From assembly GCA_018993265.1 (NCBI GenBank), contig JAGKSW010000144.1, positions 1-62,204 on the forward strand: 62,204 nucleotides of DNA, read 5' to 3'. Source of the stretch: Nostoc sp. TH1S01 (GTDB lineage: Bacteria; Cyanobacteriota; Cyanobacteriia; Cyanobacteriales; Nostocaceae). Below the pieces are notes generated by a model. The model saw only the letters and a list, made by a program, of their open reading frames with translations, made no database searches and had not been told where the DNA came from. Positions within the stretch are counted from its first letter, which is position 1. The number at the start of each line of letters is the position of its first letter. A program made the position numbers and the translations under genes. Below are positions 17,277 to 24,952 of the stretch, piece by piece.

Positions 17277-18335
17277 ATGAATCAAGCAACAATCCCACTC
17301 AATCAACCTGGATTAGTATTAACCCCAGGCCCAGAAGGCTGGTGGGACTCAGAACGAATTTCTTCGCCACAAGTATTGCGCTGTCTTGATGGTACTTGGA
17401 AGATGTGGTACTACGGTCGAGATGCTGAGTTTGACCGACAAATCAACTTGCCGACTGGTCGCTGTGGTTTAGCAATTTCTGCTGATGGAATTCATTGGCA
17501 ACGTGTTCCAGGCTCTTTAACTCAAGGGGCTGTCTTTGAACCACATCCAGCTCCTCAACGCTTCGACTCAGCCCATGTTGGGGTCAGCAATGTCTACTTT
17601 CGGGATAATCTTTATTGGATGTGGTACTTCGGCGGTAATCACACAATAGTTGAAATGGGGAAATTTTCAGCCAAAGGGTTAAATATGCGTCCCGGCTGTG
17701 CAATTTCCCGTGATGGCATCAATTGGGTAAGGTTAGAAAGTACTTATCAAGGCGCTGTTCTCGATTTAGGTAAGCCAGGAGAATTTGATGCTTTATTCTG
17801 CGGCTGGCCACAAGTCCTACCGGATGATGACGGTACATGGAAAATGTACTACCACACTCTCAACCCGGACAAAGGTTTTTTAGTTGGTTTAGCCTTATCT
17901 ACCGATGGTTTACATTGGGAAAAACTGGGACAGATTTTAGCAGCAGGTGAGTTGGGAAGTTTTGATGAAAAAGGCATTGGTACTCGCCATGTCATCAAAA
18001 TTAAGAGACAGTATATCATTTTTTACGAAGGAGTTAATCGCAGTGGTTATCACTCCATTGGTTTAGCCATTTCGGCAGACGGCATTCATTGGCAAAAAGA
18101 AACAGGAGACCAACCTGGAGGTTCTGTTTTTTCTCATGCCCCAAAGGGTTCTGGCCGTTGGGATGCACAAGCGGTTGGTACGCCTTGTATCGTTCCAATG
18201 GATGATGGCAGTTTGCGGATGTACTATATTGGCGCGAATGAAGGCGGCTACGATGAACTATCATCACAGCATCAAATTGGTTTAGCTGTCAGTACTGGAA
18301 GTAATTTTAGCCAATGGTCTCGCTGGGGCGAATAA
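17277..18335 (+). CDS. Five-bladed beta-propeller glycosidase-like protein (GH43/GH32/GH130-type fold)
   Basis: This 352-residue protein has five internal repeats, each with an aromatic 'W-x-M-W/Y-Y' strand followed by GLAIS.DGIHW. They are WKMWYYGRD..GLAISADGIHWQR, MWYFGGN..CAISRDGINWVR, WKMYYHTLN..LALSTDGLHWEK, IIFYEGVN..LAISADGIHWQK and LRMYYIGAN..LAVSTG. That is the pattern of five-bladed propeller enzymes and lectins acting on sugars. No signal peptide, so probably cytosolic. Substrate and activity cannot be assigned. The dioxygenase gene 165 bp downstream on the same strand may share a pathway. Confidence 0.75.
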   Translation: MNQATIPLNQPGLVLTPGPEGWWDSERISSPQVLRCLDGTWKMWYYGRDAEFDRQINLPTGRCGLAISADGIHWQRVPGSLTQGAVFEPHPAPQRFDSAHVGVSNVYFRDNLYWMWYFGGNHTIVEMGKFSAKGLNMRPGCAISRDGINWVRLESTYQGAVLDLGKPGEFDALFCGWPQVLPDDDGTWKMYYHTLNPDKGFLVGLALSTDGLHWEKLGQILAAGELGSFDEKGIGTRHVIKIKRQYIIFYEGVNRSGYHSIGLAISADGIHWQKETGDQPGGSVFSHAPKGSGRWDAQAVGTPCIVPMDDGSLRMYYIGANEGGYDELSSQHQIGLAVSTGSNFSQWSRWGE

Positions 18336-18499
18336 ATATATTGCACAATCTATCCCCGTGTGCCGTTTGGCAGATGGCTAAAAATCATACTATTAGGCAA
18401 GATTAAATTATTACAAGCAAATAAAAATAATTTTTGTATGGGTGTAAGGTATTGAACGCCATAAATGCAACAAAATTTTAGATAAAAAGAGTTCTAAAA

Positions 18500-19334
18500 A
18501 TGCAGCAGCAGACAGTTCAGCAGCATCCTAGACTAGGTACAGAAGTTTTACAAGGTTGCAATTTGACGCAACTCACAAACCAACAAATACAAGAATTTAA
18601 ACAATCTCTGTGGGCGAATGGTGTAGTTGTCGTCAGAAATCAACATTTGACAGCATCACAATTGCAAAAATTTGTCAACCAAGCTTTTGGGGAGTCAGGC
18701 TTTAAATATCAGCCTAAACCTTTAGACCCAGATATTGATCCAGATTTACAAAGCCCTGGTGTAGCTATTTTAGGAAATCCCAAAGAAAATTCTCCAGAAA
18801 TTATTGGTCAATTTGCTTGGCAATGGCATCATGACAAAGACCATCTGCCCAGAACAGAAGGGCTAGATATGAATTCTTTGTACGTGGTCATGTTGTATGG
18901 TGTGGAAATACCAGCACAAGGGCTCGATGGTCAACCCCACACCACGGAATTCCTTGATATGGTGGAAGCTTATAAAAATCTTGAGCCTGAATATCAGCGA
19001 CAATTAGAGCAAATGTCAATGTATCATCTGCCACCAAGAACCTCTAAGCTAGGGGCAGATGTGCCGATGAAAAAACATCCTATTGTTTCAACTCATAAAG
19101 TAACTGGGCAAAGAGGATTATATCTAGGTTCTGATACATCAATACTTGTAGGGATGGAAGATGAACTGAGTTTGGCAAAGCAGTTTTGGCAAGAACTATT
19201 TCAAAGGATTTTAGAACGTACACCAGTTTATGCTCATGTTTGGCAGCCTGGATATTTAGTTGTTTGGGATAACTCCCAAGTTATGCACGCAGGTATTCCT
19301 TATGATGCCAGTAAGTATAAACGAGTGGCATTAC
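18500..19334 (+). pseudogene. TauD/TfdA-type Fe(II)/2-oxoglutarate dioxygenase, 3' end displaced by an IS element
   Basis: The first 278 codons are an intact dioxygenase: Fe ligands His110-x-Asp112 in WQWHHDKDH, distal His263 in VMHAG, and Arg residues in KRVALR for 2-oxoglutarate. After TTAC at 19331-19334 an IS200/IS605 element begins. Joining 18500-19334 to 20675-20700 restores an 861-base frame (286 residues) ending ALRVAAVDKT-stop. At present translation continues in frame through the left end into TnpB, because there is no stop codon between. All metal ligands and the last Arg survive, so the fused N-terminal part could still fold. Substrate unknown. Confidence 0.88.
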
Positions 19335-19444
19335 GAGCCGTGAAGCGTAAAGCCCCCGTATTTTTAATCGGGGGATATAAGCGGATGAGCCAAATTTATT
19401 TGGCTTTAAAAACAGACTTTCTGTTTTTAAAATATAATAGGTGT

Positions 19445-20659
19445 ATGCTAAGTCTAACTTATACCTATCGCCTAAAACTAAATCAGCAGCAATCCCAAAC
19501 CTACGACACATGGTTAGAAACATCTCGGAGGGTTTGGAATTTTGCATTAGCAGAGCGGAAAGATTGGTATAATTCTAGGTCATGCAGAATTGACGCTTGC
19601 AGCATAAGAAGTGAGTACATCATTGGGGCTGATGCACCGCGTCCAACATTCGCATTTCAATGTAAGGCTTTAACTCAAGCTAGAAAAACTAACCCTGACC
19701 TCAATGCAGCGCACTCACAGATGCTGCAACAAGTGTTAAGGCGACTAGAAAAAGCATTTATTGGGATGTGGGAATCTGGGAGAGGTTTCCCTAGATTCAA
19801 AAAACAAGGAAGGATGCGCTCTTTGCTATTTCCACAATTGGGCGTTAATCCAATTCAAGGTAGCAGAGTCAAGCTTCCTGGTCTTGGCTGGGTAAAAATG
19901 CAATTATCCCGACCTATTCCAGATGGGTTTGTTGCTAAACAAGCTCAAGTGGTGAAGAAGGCTTCAGGTTGGTATGTGATGCTCACTCTGCAAGCGGATA
20001 TTAATGTTCCAAGTTTTGCTCCTCACGGTTATCCGGTGGGTATTGACTTGGGGTTAAAGAGTTTCTTAGCTACATCTACTGGCGAGCAAATCGCTAGACC
20101 TAGATTTTTTGTGAATCTCCAACGCAAGATGAGATTGCTGCAACAAAGAGTTAGTCACAAGAAATTAGGGTCAAACAACTGGCGCAAAGCTCAACAGAAA
20201 GTATCTCGACTACATGAACACATTCACAACACTCGTAAAGATTTTCATTTCAAATTGGCACATCATTTATGTGACCAAGGCGGAATGATATTTGCCGAAG
20301 ATTTGAACTTTAAAGCATGGGCTAAGGGAATGTTTTCAAAACACACCTTAGACGCTGGTTTTGGTGAATTTCTTTCTATCTTGGAGTGGGTTTGTTGGAA
20401 GCGCGGGGTTTATTTTGCAAAAGTCAACCCAGACGGCACAAGCCAAGCCTGCCCCAACTGCAACCACCATACAGGCAAAAAAGACTTATCCGAGCGAGTA
20501 CATCGTTGTCATGAATGCGGATTTGAAACAGACCGCGACGTTGCCGCCGCTATGGTGGTGATGCAGCGCGGACTTGCAGCCGTAGGGCATACGGTCAAGA
20601 TGCTTGGCGAGGGGTTAAGCAGTAGCTCCCTTTTGACCCAAGAATCCCCCGTTTTATAA
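19445..20659 (+). CDS. tnpB: TnpB (IS605 OrfB) RNA-guided RuvC nuclease
   Basis: This protein has 404 residues from the ATG at 19445, the start matching family N-termini (LTYTYRLKLNQQQSQTYDTWLETSRRVWNFAL). The RuvC triad is complete: Asp201 (VGIDLGLKS), Glu285 (IFAEDLN) and Asp365 (ETDRDVAAA). The zinc ribbon is Cys336/339/355/358 (CPNC...CHEC). TnpB cuts DNA guided by an RNA from its element's right end, which helps the element persist. The frame is open upstream into the dioxygenase, so a 719-residue fusion is possible besides independent initiation. Confidence 0.93.
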   Translation: MLSLTYTYRLKLNQQQSQTYDTWLETSRRVWNFALAERKDWYNSRSCRIDACSIRSEYIIGADAPRPTFAFQCKALTQARKTNPDLNAAHSQMLQQVLRRLEKAFIGMWESGRGFPRFKKQGRMRSLLFPQLGVNPIQGSRVKLPGLGWVKMQLSRPIPDGFVAKQAQVVKKASGWYVMLTLQADINVPSFAPHGYPVGIDLGLKSFLATSTGEQIARPRFFVNLQRKMRLLQQRVSHKKLGSNNWRKAQQKVSRLHEHIHNTRKDFHFKLAHHLCDQGGMIFAEDLNFKAWAKGMFSKHTLDAGFGEFLSILEWVCWKRGVYFAKVNPDGTSQACPNCNHHTGKKDLSERVHRCHECGFETDRDVAAAMVVMQRGLAAVGHTVKMLGEGLSSSSLLTQESPVL

Positions 20660-20674
20660 ACAGGGGAGTATCAA
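20520..20674 (+). ncRNA. Predicted omega/right-end RNA of the tnpB element
   Basis: In this family the guide RNA scaffold covers the 3' part of tnpB and the right end, and the guide is the flanking DNA. Here the scaffold would end at TCAA (20674) and the guide would begin at 20675 (GTGTAGCAGCTGTAG). The left start is a guess. The right-end hairpin at 20646-20666 supports a structured RNA. This is inference from the family. Confidence 0.45.
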
Positions 20675-20760
20675 GTGTAGCAGCTGTAGATAAAACATAA
20701 ATTTTTGAGAACTCAAAACAAGGATTTGTGGAATTTTGTTTCTATTTTCTACATACGCCT

Positions 20761-20788
20761 GTGGTTTAAATATATTTACTTAAACCAC
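20761..20788 (-). terminator. Hairpin after the PhoX-like gene
   Basis: GTGGTTTAA and TTAAACCAC form a perfect 9-bp stem with a 10-base loop, 35 bases past the stop of the minus-strand gene. There is no T-run, so termination is uncertain. Confidence 0.45.
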
Positions 20789-20822
20789 GGAGACGCAAAG
20801 ATCACAGAGTTAACAGCTAACT

Positions 20823-22082
20823 TTACCAGGGGCCCCAAATAGCAAATGTAATTCCTGGTGTCTGCATATTCACAAACATGGTCTGCCCATCAGGTGAGAA
20901 ACAAACTCCAGCAAATTCTGATGTGTTGAGAGCATTCCTGGCAAACTTGTAAAGGCTACCACTGGGTGTGATGCCCAAAATATAATCTGTTCCATCTCCA
21001 TCTTCACAAAGGAAGATGTCACGGTTGGGGAAAACGATAATATTGTCTGGATTATCTAAAATGCCAGAATTATTGGGTTCAATATACAGTTCAACGGTAT
21101 TGTTAGCGGGCGAATAACGCCAAATCTGCCCATCTCCAGTACTACCGCCACTCTTACAAGTGAAGTAGACATAACCGCCGCCATAAAAGATGCCTTCGCC
21201 ACCGGAAAACCTCGCCGCACCATTGTTATAACCTTCCGTTCTGACGGTATCAGTGGCGGGGTCGGGATTGCTAATTTGTACCCATTCCACTGCCCTAGCG
21301 GTATTTTTTGGAAAACCTGTAGCGGTGTTGATTCCAGATGACCCCGTAATCTTTAATGCGTATAGCACGCCGCCAGCACTGAGGTTGTTGCTTTGGTTGG
21401 GAATGAAGCGATAAAATAACCCATTCGGCTGGTCTTCTGTCATGTAAATATATCCTGTGTTGGGGTCTACAGCAGCAGCCTCGTGGTTAAAACGCCCCAT
21501 AGCTGTTAATGGAACAGGGGTAACAAAAGTATTGGCGCTACTGGGAACTTCAAACACATAACCATGCTTCTTACCGTTATTGGTTTCAAAGGTTTCTTCA
21601 CAACTTAACCAAGACCCTGAAGGCGTAGGGCCACCAGCACAATTGCGAATGGTTCCCGCCAGAACTCCTCGATGTTCTACCAGGTTGCGGGAAGAATTAA
21701 CAACTAGTTTAGTGCAACCGCCCCTGGCATTTGTGTTGTACTTGCTGCCATTGGGAGCGTTCAAACCATTGCTGGAACTGGGAGAGAGTTCGTGGTTGCG
21801 AATGAGAATTGTATTACCATTGGCTCCAGCAAAGGCGGCCATACCGTCATGACCACCGGGAACTCTGTAGCCGTCAGTCATTGTTTGTCCTGTTTCTGAT
21901 AATCTTCTGTAAGAAAATCCCGCAGGTAAATCTAGGGCACCTAAAGGATCTGGTTGTAAAGTACCGTAAGGCCCAGCAGCTAATGTGCGCTGGGCGTAAA
22001 AAGCTTGTAATGGGAATAAGAGAACAGCACCTGCTGTTCCTGTTCCGGCTAAGGTGAAAAATTTCCGCCTTGATAATTTCAC
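20823..22082 (-). CDS. PhoX-like (DUF839) secreted protein with Tat signal
   Basis: This 419-residue protein starts MKLSRRKFFTLAGTGTAGAVLLFPLQAFYAQRTLA, with twin arginines in SRRKFF followed by a hydrophobic stretch, so it is exported folded. The body is a beta-propeller of the PhoX/DUF839 type: DGYRVPGGHDGMAAF, ILIRNHELSP, SWLSCEETFE, GRFNHEAAAVDPNTGYIYMTEDQ and FLCEDGDG. PhoX enzymes are Ca/Fe alkaline phosphatases. The conserved acidic and Cys (SCEET) positions fit, but phosphatase activity is inferred. It is near a secreted lipase on the same strand. Confidence 0.85.
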   Translation of the reverse strand: MKLSRRKFFTLAGTGTAGAVLLFPLQAFYAQRTLAAGPYGTLQPDPLGALDLPAGFSYRRLSETGQTMTDGYRVPGGHDGMAAFAGANGNTILIRNHELSPSSSNGLNAPNGSKYNTNARGGCTKLVVNSSRNLVEHRGVLAGTIRNCAGGPTPSGSWLSCEETFETNNGKKHGYVFEVPSSANTFVTPVPLTAMGRFNHEAAAVDPNTGYIYMTEDQPNGLFYRFIPNQSNNLSAGGVLYALKITGSSGINTATGFPKNTARAVEWVQISNPDPATDTVRTEGYNNGAARFSGGEGIFYGGGYVYFTCKSGGSTGDGQIWRYSPANNTVELYIEPNNSGILDNPDNIIVFPNRDIFLCEDGDGTDYILGITPSGSLYKFARNALNTSEFAGVCFSPDGQTMFVNMQTPGITFAIWGPW

Positions 22083-22192
22083 TGTGTTCTCCTGAATTAT
22101 GAATGAATTGCCAATCGCTACTCAGGAGTTGTAAGTGATTGATGTTAAGAAACAGCTAAGACAACCTTATAAAAGCTAGATAAAATGCTGTT

Positions 22193-22220
22193 AAAATAAA
22201 AAGCCCGCCTGTAGCGGGCT
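22193..22220 (-). terminator. Strong terminator of the RTX lipase gene
   Basis: On the minus strand AGCCCGC pairs with GCGGGCT around five bases, followed by TTTTTATTTT. It lies 19 bases past the stop. Confidence 0.93.
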
Positions 22221-22238
22221 ATCGGGAACTTTTGAGGT

Positions 22239-23573
22239 TTAAACTGTAGCGAAATAGCTGGCACTCAGGCTCAGGTTGGTGGAACCTTGAATAATTGCTA
22301 CTAGTTCCAGACTACTTTCATTGAGGAATAAGGCTGTACCTGTAGGTAAACCAGTTGGTACAAATCCCAAACTATAGCTAGATTTGGAACCAGATAATTG
22401 GATGACATCTTCTAAGGCATTGAAATCGGTAATTAAGGCATAGTCGCCTAGACCAGAAGTGCTGATATTACCATCGCTGTAGAAGACACCTGTGGTAGCA
22501 CCAACCACAAAGCGATCGCTCCCTATACTACCTGTTAAGCGGTCAATTTCACCAAAACCTCTACCGTTTGAGGCATCTGCGCCTGTGATTATATCGTTGC
22601 CGTCATCACCAAACAAGCGATCGCTTCCACTACCACCGAAGACAGTATCATTACCACGTCCGCCATTGATGCGATCGCTACCACTATCGCCGTAAAGGAA
22701 ATCATTGCCGTCGCCACCTGTAATCCGGTCATTGCCAGCGTTGCCCCGAATAGTATCACTAGCTGCACCACCAGACAAAACATCATTGCCAGTTGTCCCA
22801 ACAAGATTGAGTGCAGCAATTACTTTGTTATTTTTAGTGCTGTCATAGTTCTCACCCAAAAACCCTGCATTCAGTACTGTGTTCAAGTTCAGGAGAGTGC
22901 CATCGGACTGGGTAAAGCTATTGCCTTGCAGTAATTGTGTATACAAAGTATGAGCATAGCTGTGATTACCCACAAAACTGGTTTGTCCTGGTTGGAAAAA
23001 GTCATTCCAGTTAATATATAAGTCTAGGGTGGCTAACCGTGCATCGTAGCCAAGGGTTTCACTGGTATGTATAGCTGTCACGCGAGTTGCATCAGTGGGA
23101 TCTAAGCGATCGCCTGCGGCTGCGCCTTCAAAATTCGGCCCGGCTGGATCTAACCCAACTATTTGTCCTATGTAAGTTCCAGTAGCTGCACGATAAGCCG
23201 CACCTGCAAACCCCGCTACATGCGCTCCTAAACTATGTCCAATCAGGTTAACATCAGCTGGGGCTACGCCGCTATTTCTTAAGTAGGTAGCCAACTGATT
23301 ACCAACATCCCGCGTGTTATTAGCCGCAGTTGGATAATAAAAAGAACTCGCACCTGCTTCCCAATCTACCAAAATAATGTTTGCATTCGACTCGCGCTGT
23401 CGAATGGTTTGGGCAATGTTTGCCACCCAATCTGCGGGTTGGTAGTTATTCCCAGCGTTACCAGCAGTGCTTTGATAGCCGTGAATAATAGCATAGGTCG
23501 GCTCACTAGAATTAATTATTCCTGAACGGTTAATAGAACCGTTTCCCCACACATTAAAAGTGACTTGAACCAT
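22239..23573 (-). CDS. Secreted lipase with RTX calcium-binding repeats
   Basis: This 444-residue protein has an N-terminal alpha/beta-hydrolase of the pancreatic/lipoprotein-lipase type: nucleophile Ser114 in IGHSLGAHVAGFAG, Asp142 in LDPAGPNF and probably His169 in AIHTSE. Residues ~258-330 hold GGxGxD nonapeptide repeats (GNDVLSGGAASDTIRG, GNDRITGGDGNDFLYG, GNDTVFGGSGSDRLFG). A C-terminal beta domain of the type read by type I secretion systems follows. There is no N-terminal signal, consistent with that route. No secretion genes are adjacent. Start: MVQVTFNVWG. Confidence 0.9.
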   Translation of the reverse strand: MVQVTFNVWGNGSINRSGIINSSEPTYAIIHGYQSTAGNAGNNYQPADWVANIAQTIRQRESNANIILVDWEAGASSFYYPTAANNTRDVGNQLATYLRNSGVAPADVNLIGHSLGAHVAGFAGAAYRAATGTYIGQIVGLDPAGPNFEGAAAGDRLDPTDATRVTAIHTSETLGYDARLATLDLYINWNDFFQPGQTSFVGNHSYAHTLYTQLLQGNSFTQSDGTLLNLNTVLNAGFLGENYDSTKNNKVIAALNLVGTTGNDVLSGGAASDTIRGNAGNDRITGGDGNDFLYGDSGSDRINGGRGNDTVFGGSGSDRLFGDDGNDIITGADASNGRGFGEIDRLTGSIGSDRFVVGATTGVFYSDGNISTSGLGDYALITDFNALEDVIQLSGSKSSYSLGFVPTGLPTGTALFLNESSLELVAIIQGSTNLSLSASYFATV

Positions 23574-23685
23574 AGAAAAAATATCTGTTTTTTGGGCATA
23601 AATTTTTTTGGCAGCAAAAATTAACCTACTTTATTGCAGATATTTCAGCAATAAAATAAATGTTCAGATTATAAATTATTTGGTG

Positions 23686-23786
23686 TTGCTGAATTTTTTG
23701 ATAAAAATGATTTTAGTTATTATCAAATCTTTATAGAGACGTGCTGATTCAACGTCTCTACAAAGATTTGTATTTTAATTCAGCAA
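23686..23786. repeat. 101-bp palindromic repeat with TTGCTGAATT ends
   Basis: Outer ends TTGCTGAATT and AATTCAGCAA are inverted. The inner stem at 23724-23770 pairs CAAATCTTT-TAGAGACGT with ACGTCTCTA-AAAGATTTG around a 9-base loop. It is a near-complete cruciform, probably a MITE. Confidence 0.7.
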
Positions 23787-24010
23787 TATTCAGAAATATA
23801 AATAATTGACAAACTGATTTTGCCATAAATAAACTAAGCTAATAACTTAATTTTCTAGTAAAAATCAGTATAAGCCTAATTTAAAATTAAATAAACTTTT
23901 ATTTATAATCGCCTGTTTAATAATTAGAAAAACAATATAACTAAGTAAGTCGGTGGGAAAAAACAGAACTATGTTAAGAAAGGTTAATTAAACTAAAAGC
24001 CTCTCCCCTT

Positions 24011-24033
24011 CTGCCTCCTGCCTCCTGCCTTTT
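24011..24033. repeat. STRR heptamer array (CTGCCTC)
   Basis: CTGCCTC, CTGCCTC and CTGCCTT occur in tandem within intergenic DNA. Confidence 0.75.
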
Positions 24034-24117
24034 CCTAACTACAATTATTTACACCATTCTACTTACAACTAATTTCACAAGCCTAGGATGAAAGTAGGCT
24101 TTCTCCTACTCCCTACT

Positions 24118-24921
24118 TCAATACACTCGTTGCGGCCTTTCGTTAGAAATGGCTTTGAGTTTAGAAGTAAATGACTCGGAGCGATCGCTAGTTTCGGGAG
24201 TAAAGCGGCCAATTGGGGGATGATTAACGGTAGATGTCAGCAATTTTGGCTGTCTGTCAAGGTTTGATGATGTGGAATGGTTGGGAAGCATCGGTGACGA
24301 TTTCAGCTTGGGTTTAGCTTCTGAGGCAGGAAGAGTTAAGGTTGACGATGCCAAAATGTTTTTGACTCGTTCGCTGTCTCCTCTGCTCAAGGCTGTCTCT
24401 GTTTGTGTGTAGCTGGACTGAGATTCAGCATCAACAGAGTATGAGGAATTTGTTGTTGCCAATTTGGCAACATTCGCTACATTTTCTGAGCTAGCATCGT
24501 CATCAGCAGGTGGTAAAGCTGGCGTATTTAGGGCAGTTAAGATTTCAGGGAATTTACTACAAATTAGGCGTTCAAATTCCATATTGAAATGGTAAATTGC
24601 CTGCTGCCGCCGTTGCCAAAATGCGAGGATTTGCTGTACAGAAATCGCTTTATAGCGACCTTGATACAAAGCTTCAATCACTGCTAGGTGCAGCCAATCT
24701 AGAGGATATTGATTTTGCCAACGATTAACTAGCTCAGTGGCACTATAGCCGCTGAGGTCGAAACTGTAATGGATAAGTAGGGCGGCTGCCAATTCAGCAG
24801 CGGTTTCGGGCGTTTTAGTAAACATGGGACTATTGGCTTGAGGCAATAGGTGTAAATTTTCGACCCATCGCCTATAGCCTAATGTATTTTTAGCTATAGG
24901 GTTGGTAACCAAGGTTTCCAA
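24118..24921 (-). CDS. Cyanobacterial protein of unknown function
   Basis: In this 267-residue protein the first ~125 residues look folded and helical (NRWQNQYPLDWLHLAVIEALYQGRYKAISVQQILAFWQRRQQAIYHFNMEFERLI). The rest is a low-complexity Ser/Thr/Pro tail without membrane segments. The sequence YPLDWLHLAVIEALYQGRYKAISV is reminiscent of DNA-binding or replication-accessory helical domains, but I cannot name a family. It lies 31 bp downstream of the beta-helix/SLH gene on the same strand and may be co-transcribed. Function unknown. Confidence 0.7.
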   Translation of the reverse strand: METLVTNPIAKNTLGYRRWVENLHLLPQANSPMFTKTPETAAELAAALLIHYSFDLSGYSATELVNRWQNQYPLDWLHLAVIEALYQGRYKAISVQQILAFWQRRQQAIYHFNMEFERLICSKFPEILTALNTPALPPADDDASSENVANVAKLATTNSSYSVDAESQSSYTQTETALSRGDSERVKNILASSTLTLPASEAKPKLKSSPMLPNHSTSSNLDRQPKLLTSTVNHPPIGRFTPETSDRSESFTSKLKAISNERPQRVY

Positions 24922-24952
24922 GTTTATAAGCAGTGTTTTTTATTTTACTTGG

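Larger units (their letters stand above)
19335..20674 (+). mobile_element. IS200/IS605-family element with tnpB only (no tnpA)
   Basis: This 1,340-bp element is bounded by a TTAC target on the left (19331-19334) and a terminal TCAA (20671-20674), the IS608-type cleavage signature, with no target duplication. The left-end hairpin is CCCCCG/CGGGGG at 19353-19374. The right-end hairpin is CCCC/GGGG with an inner GTTT/AAAC stem at 20646-20666. Without a TnpA Y1 transposase it depends on one in trans. Its exact removal restores the host gene, so the boundaries are well supported. Confidence 0.9.
23574..24117. other. 544-bp intergenic region with a large palindrome and an STRR
   Basis: It holds the palindromic repeat at 23686-23786 and the heptamer array at 24011-24033 (CTGCCTC repeats). 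The rest is AT-rich and I see no gene. Confidence 0.5.
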
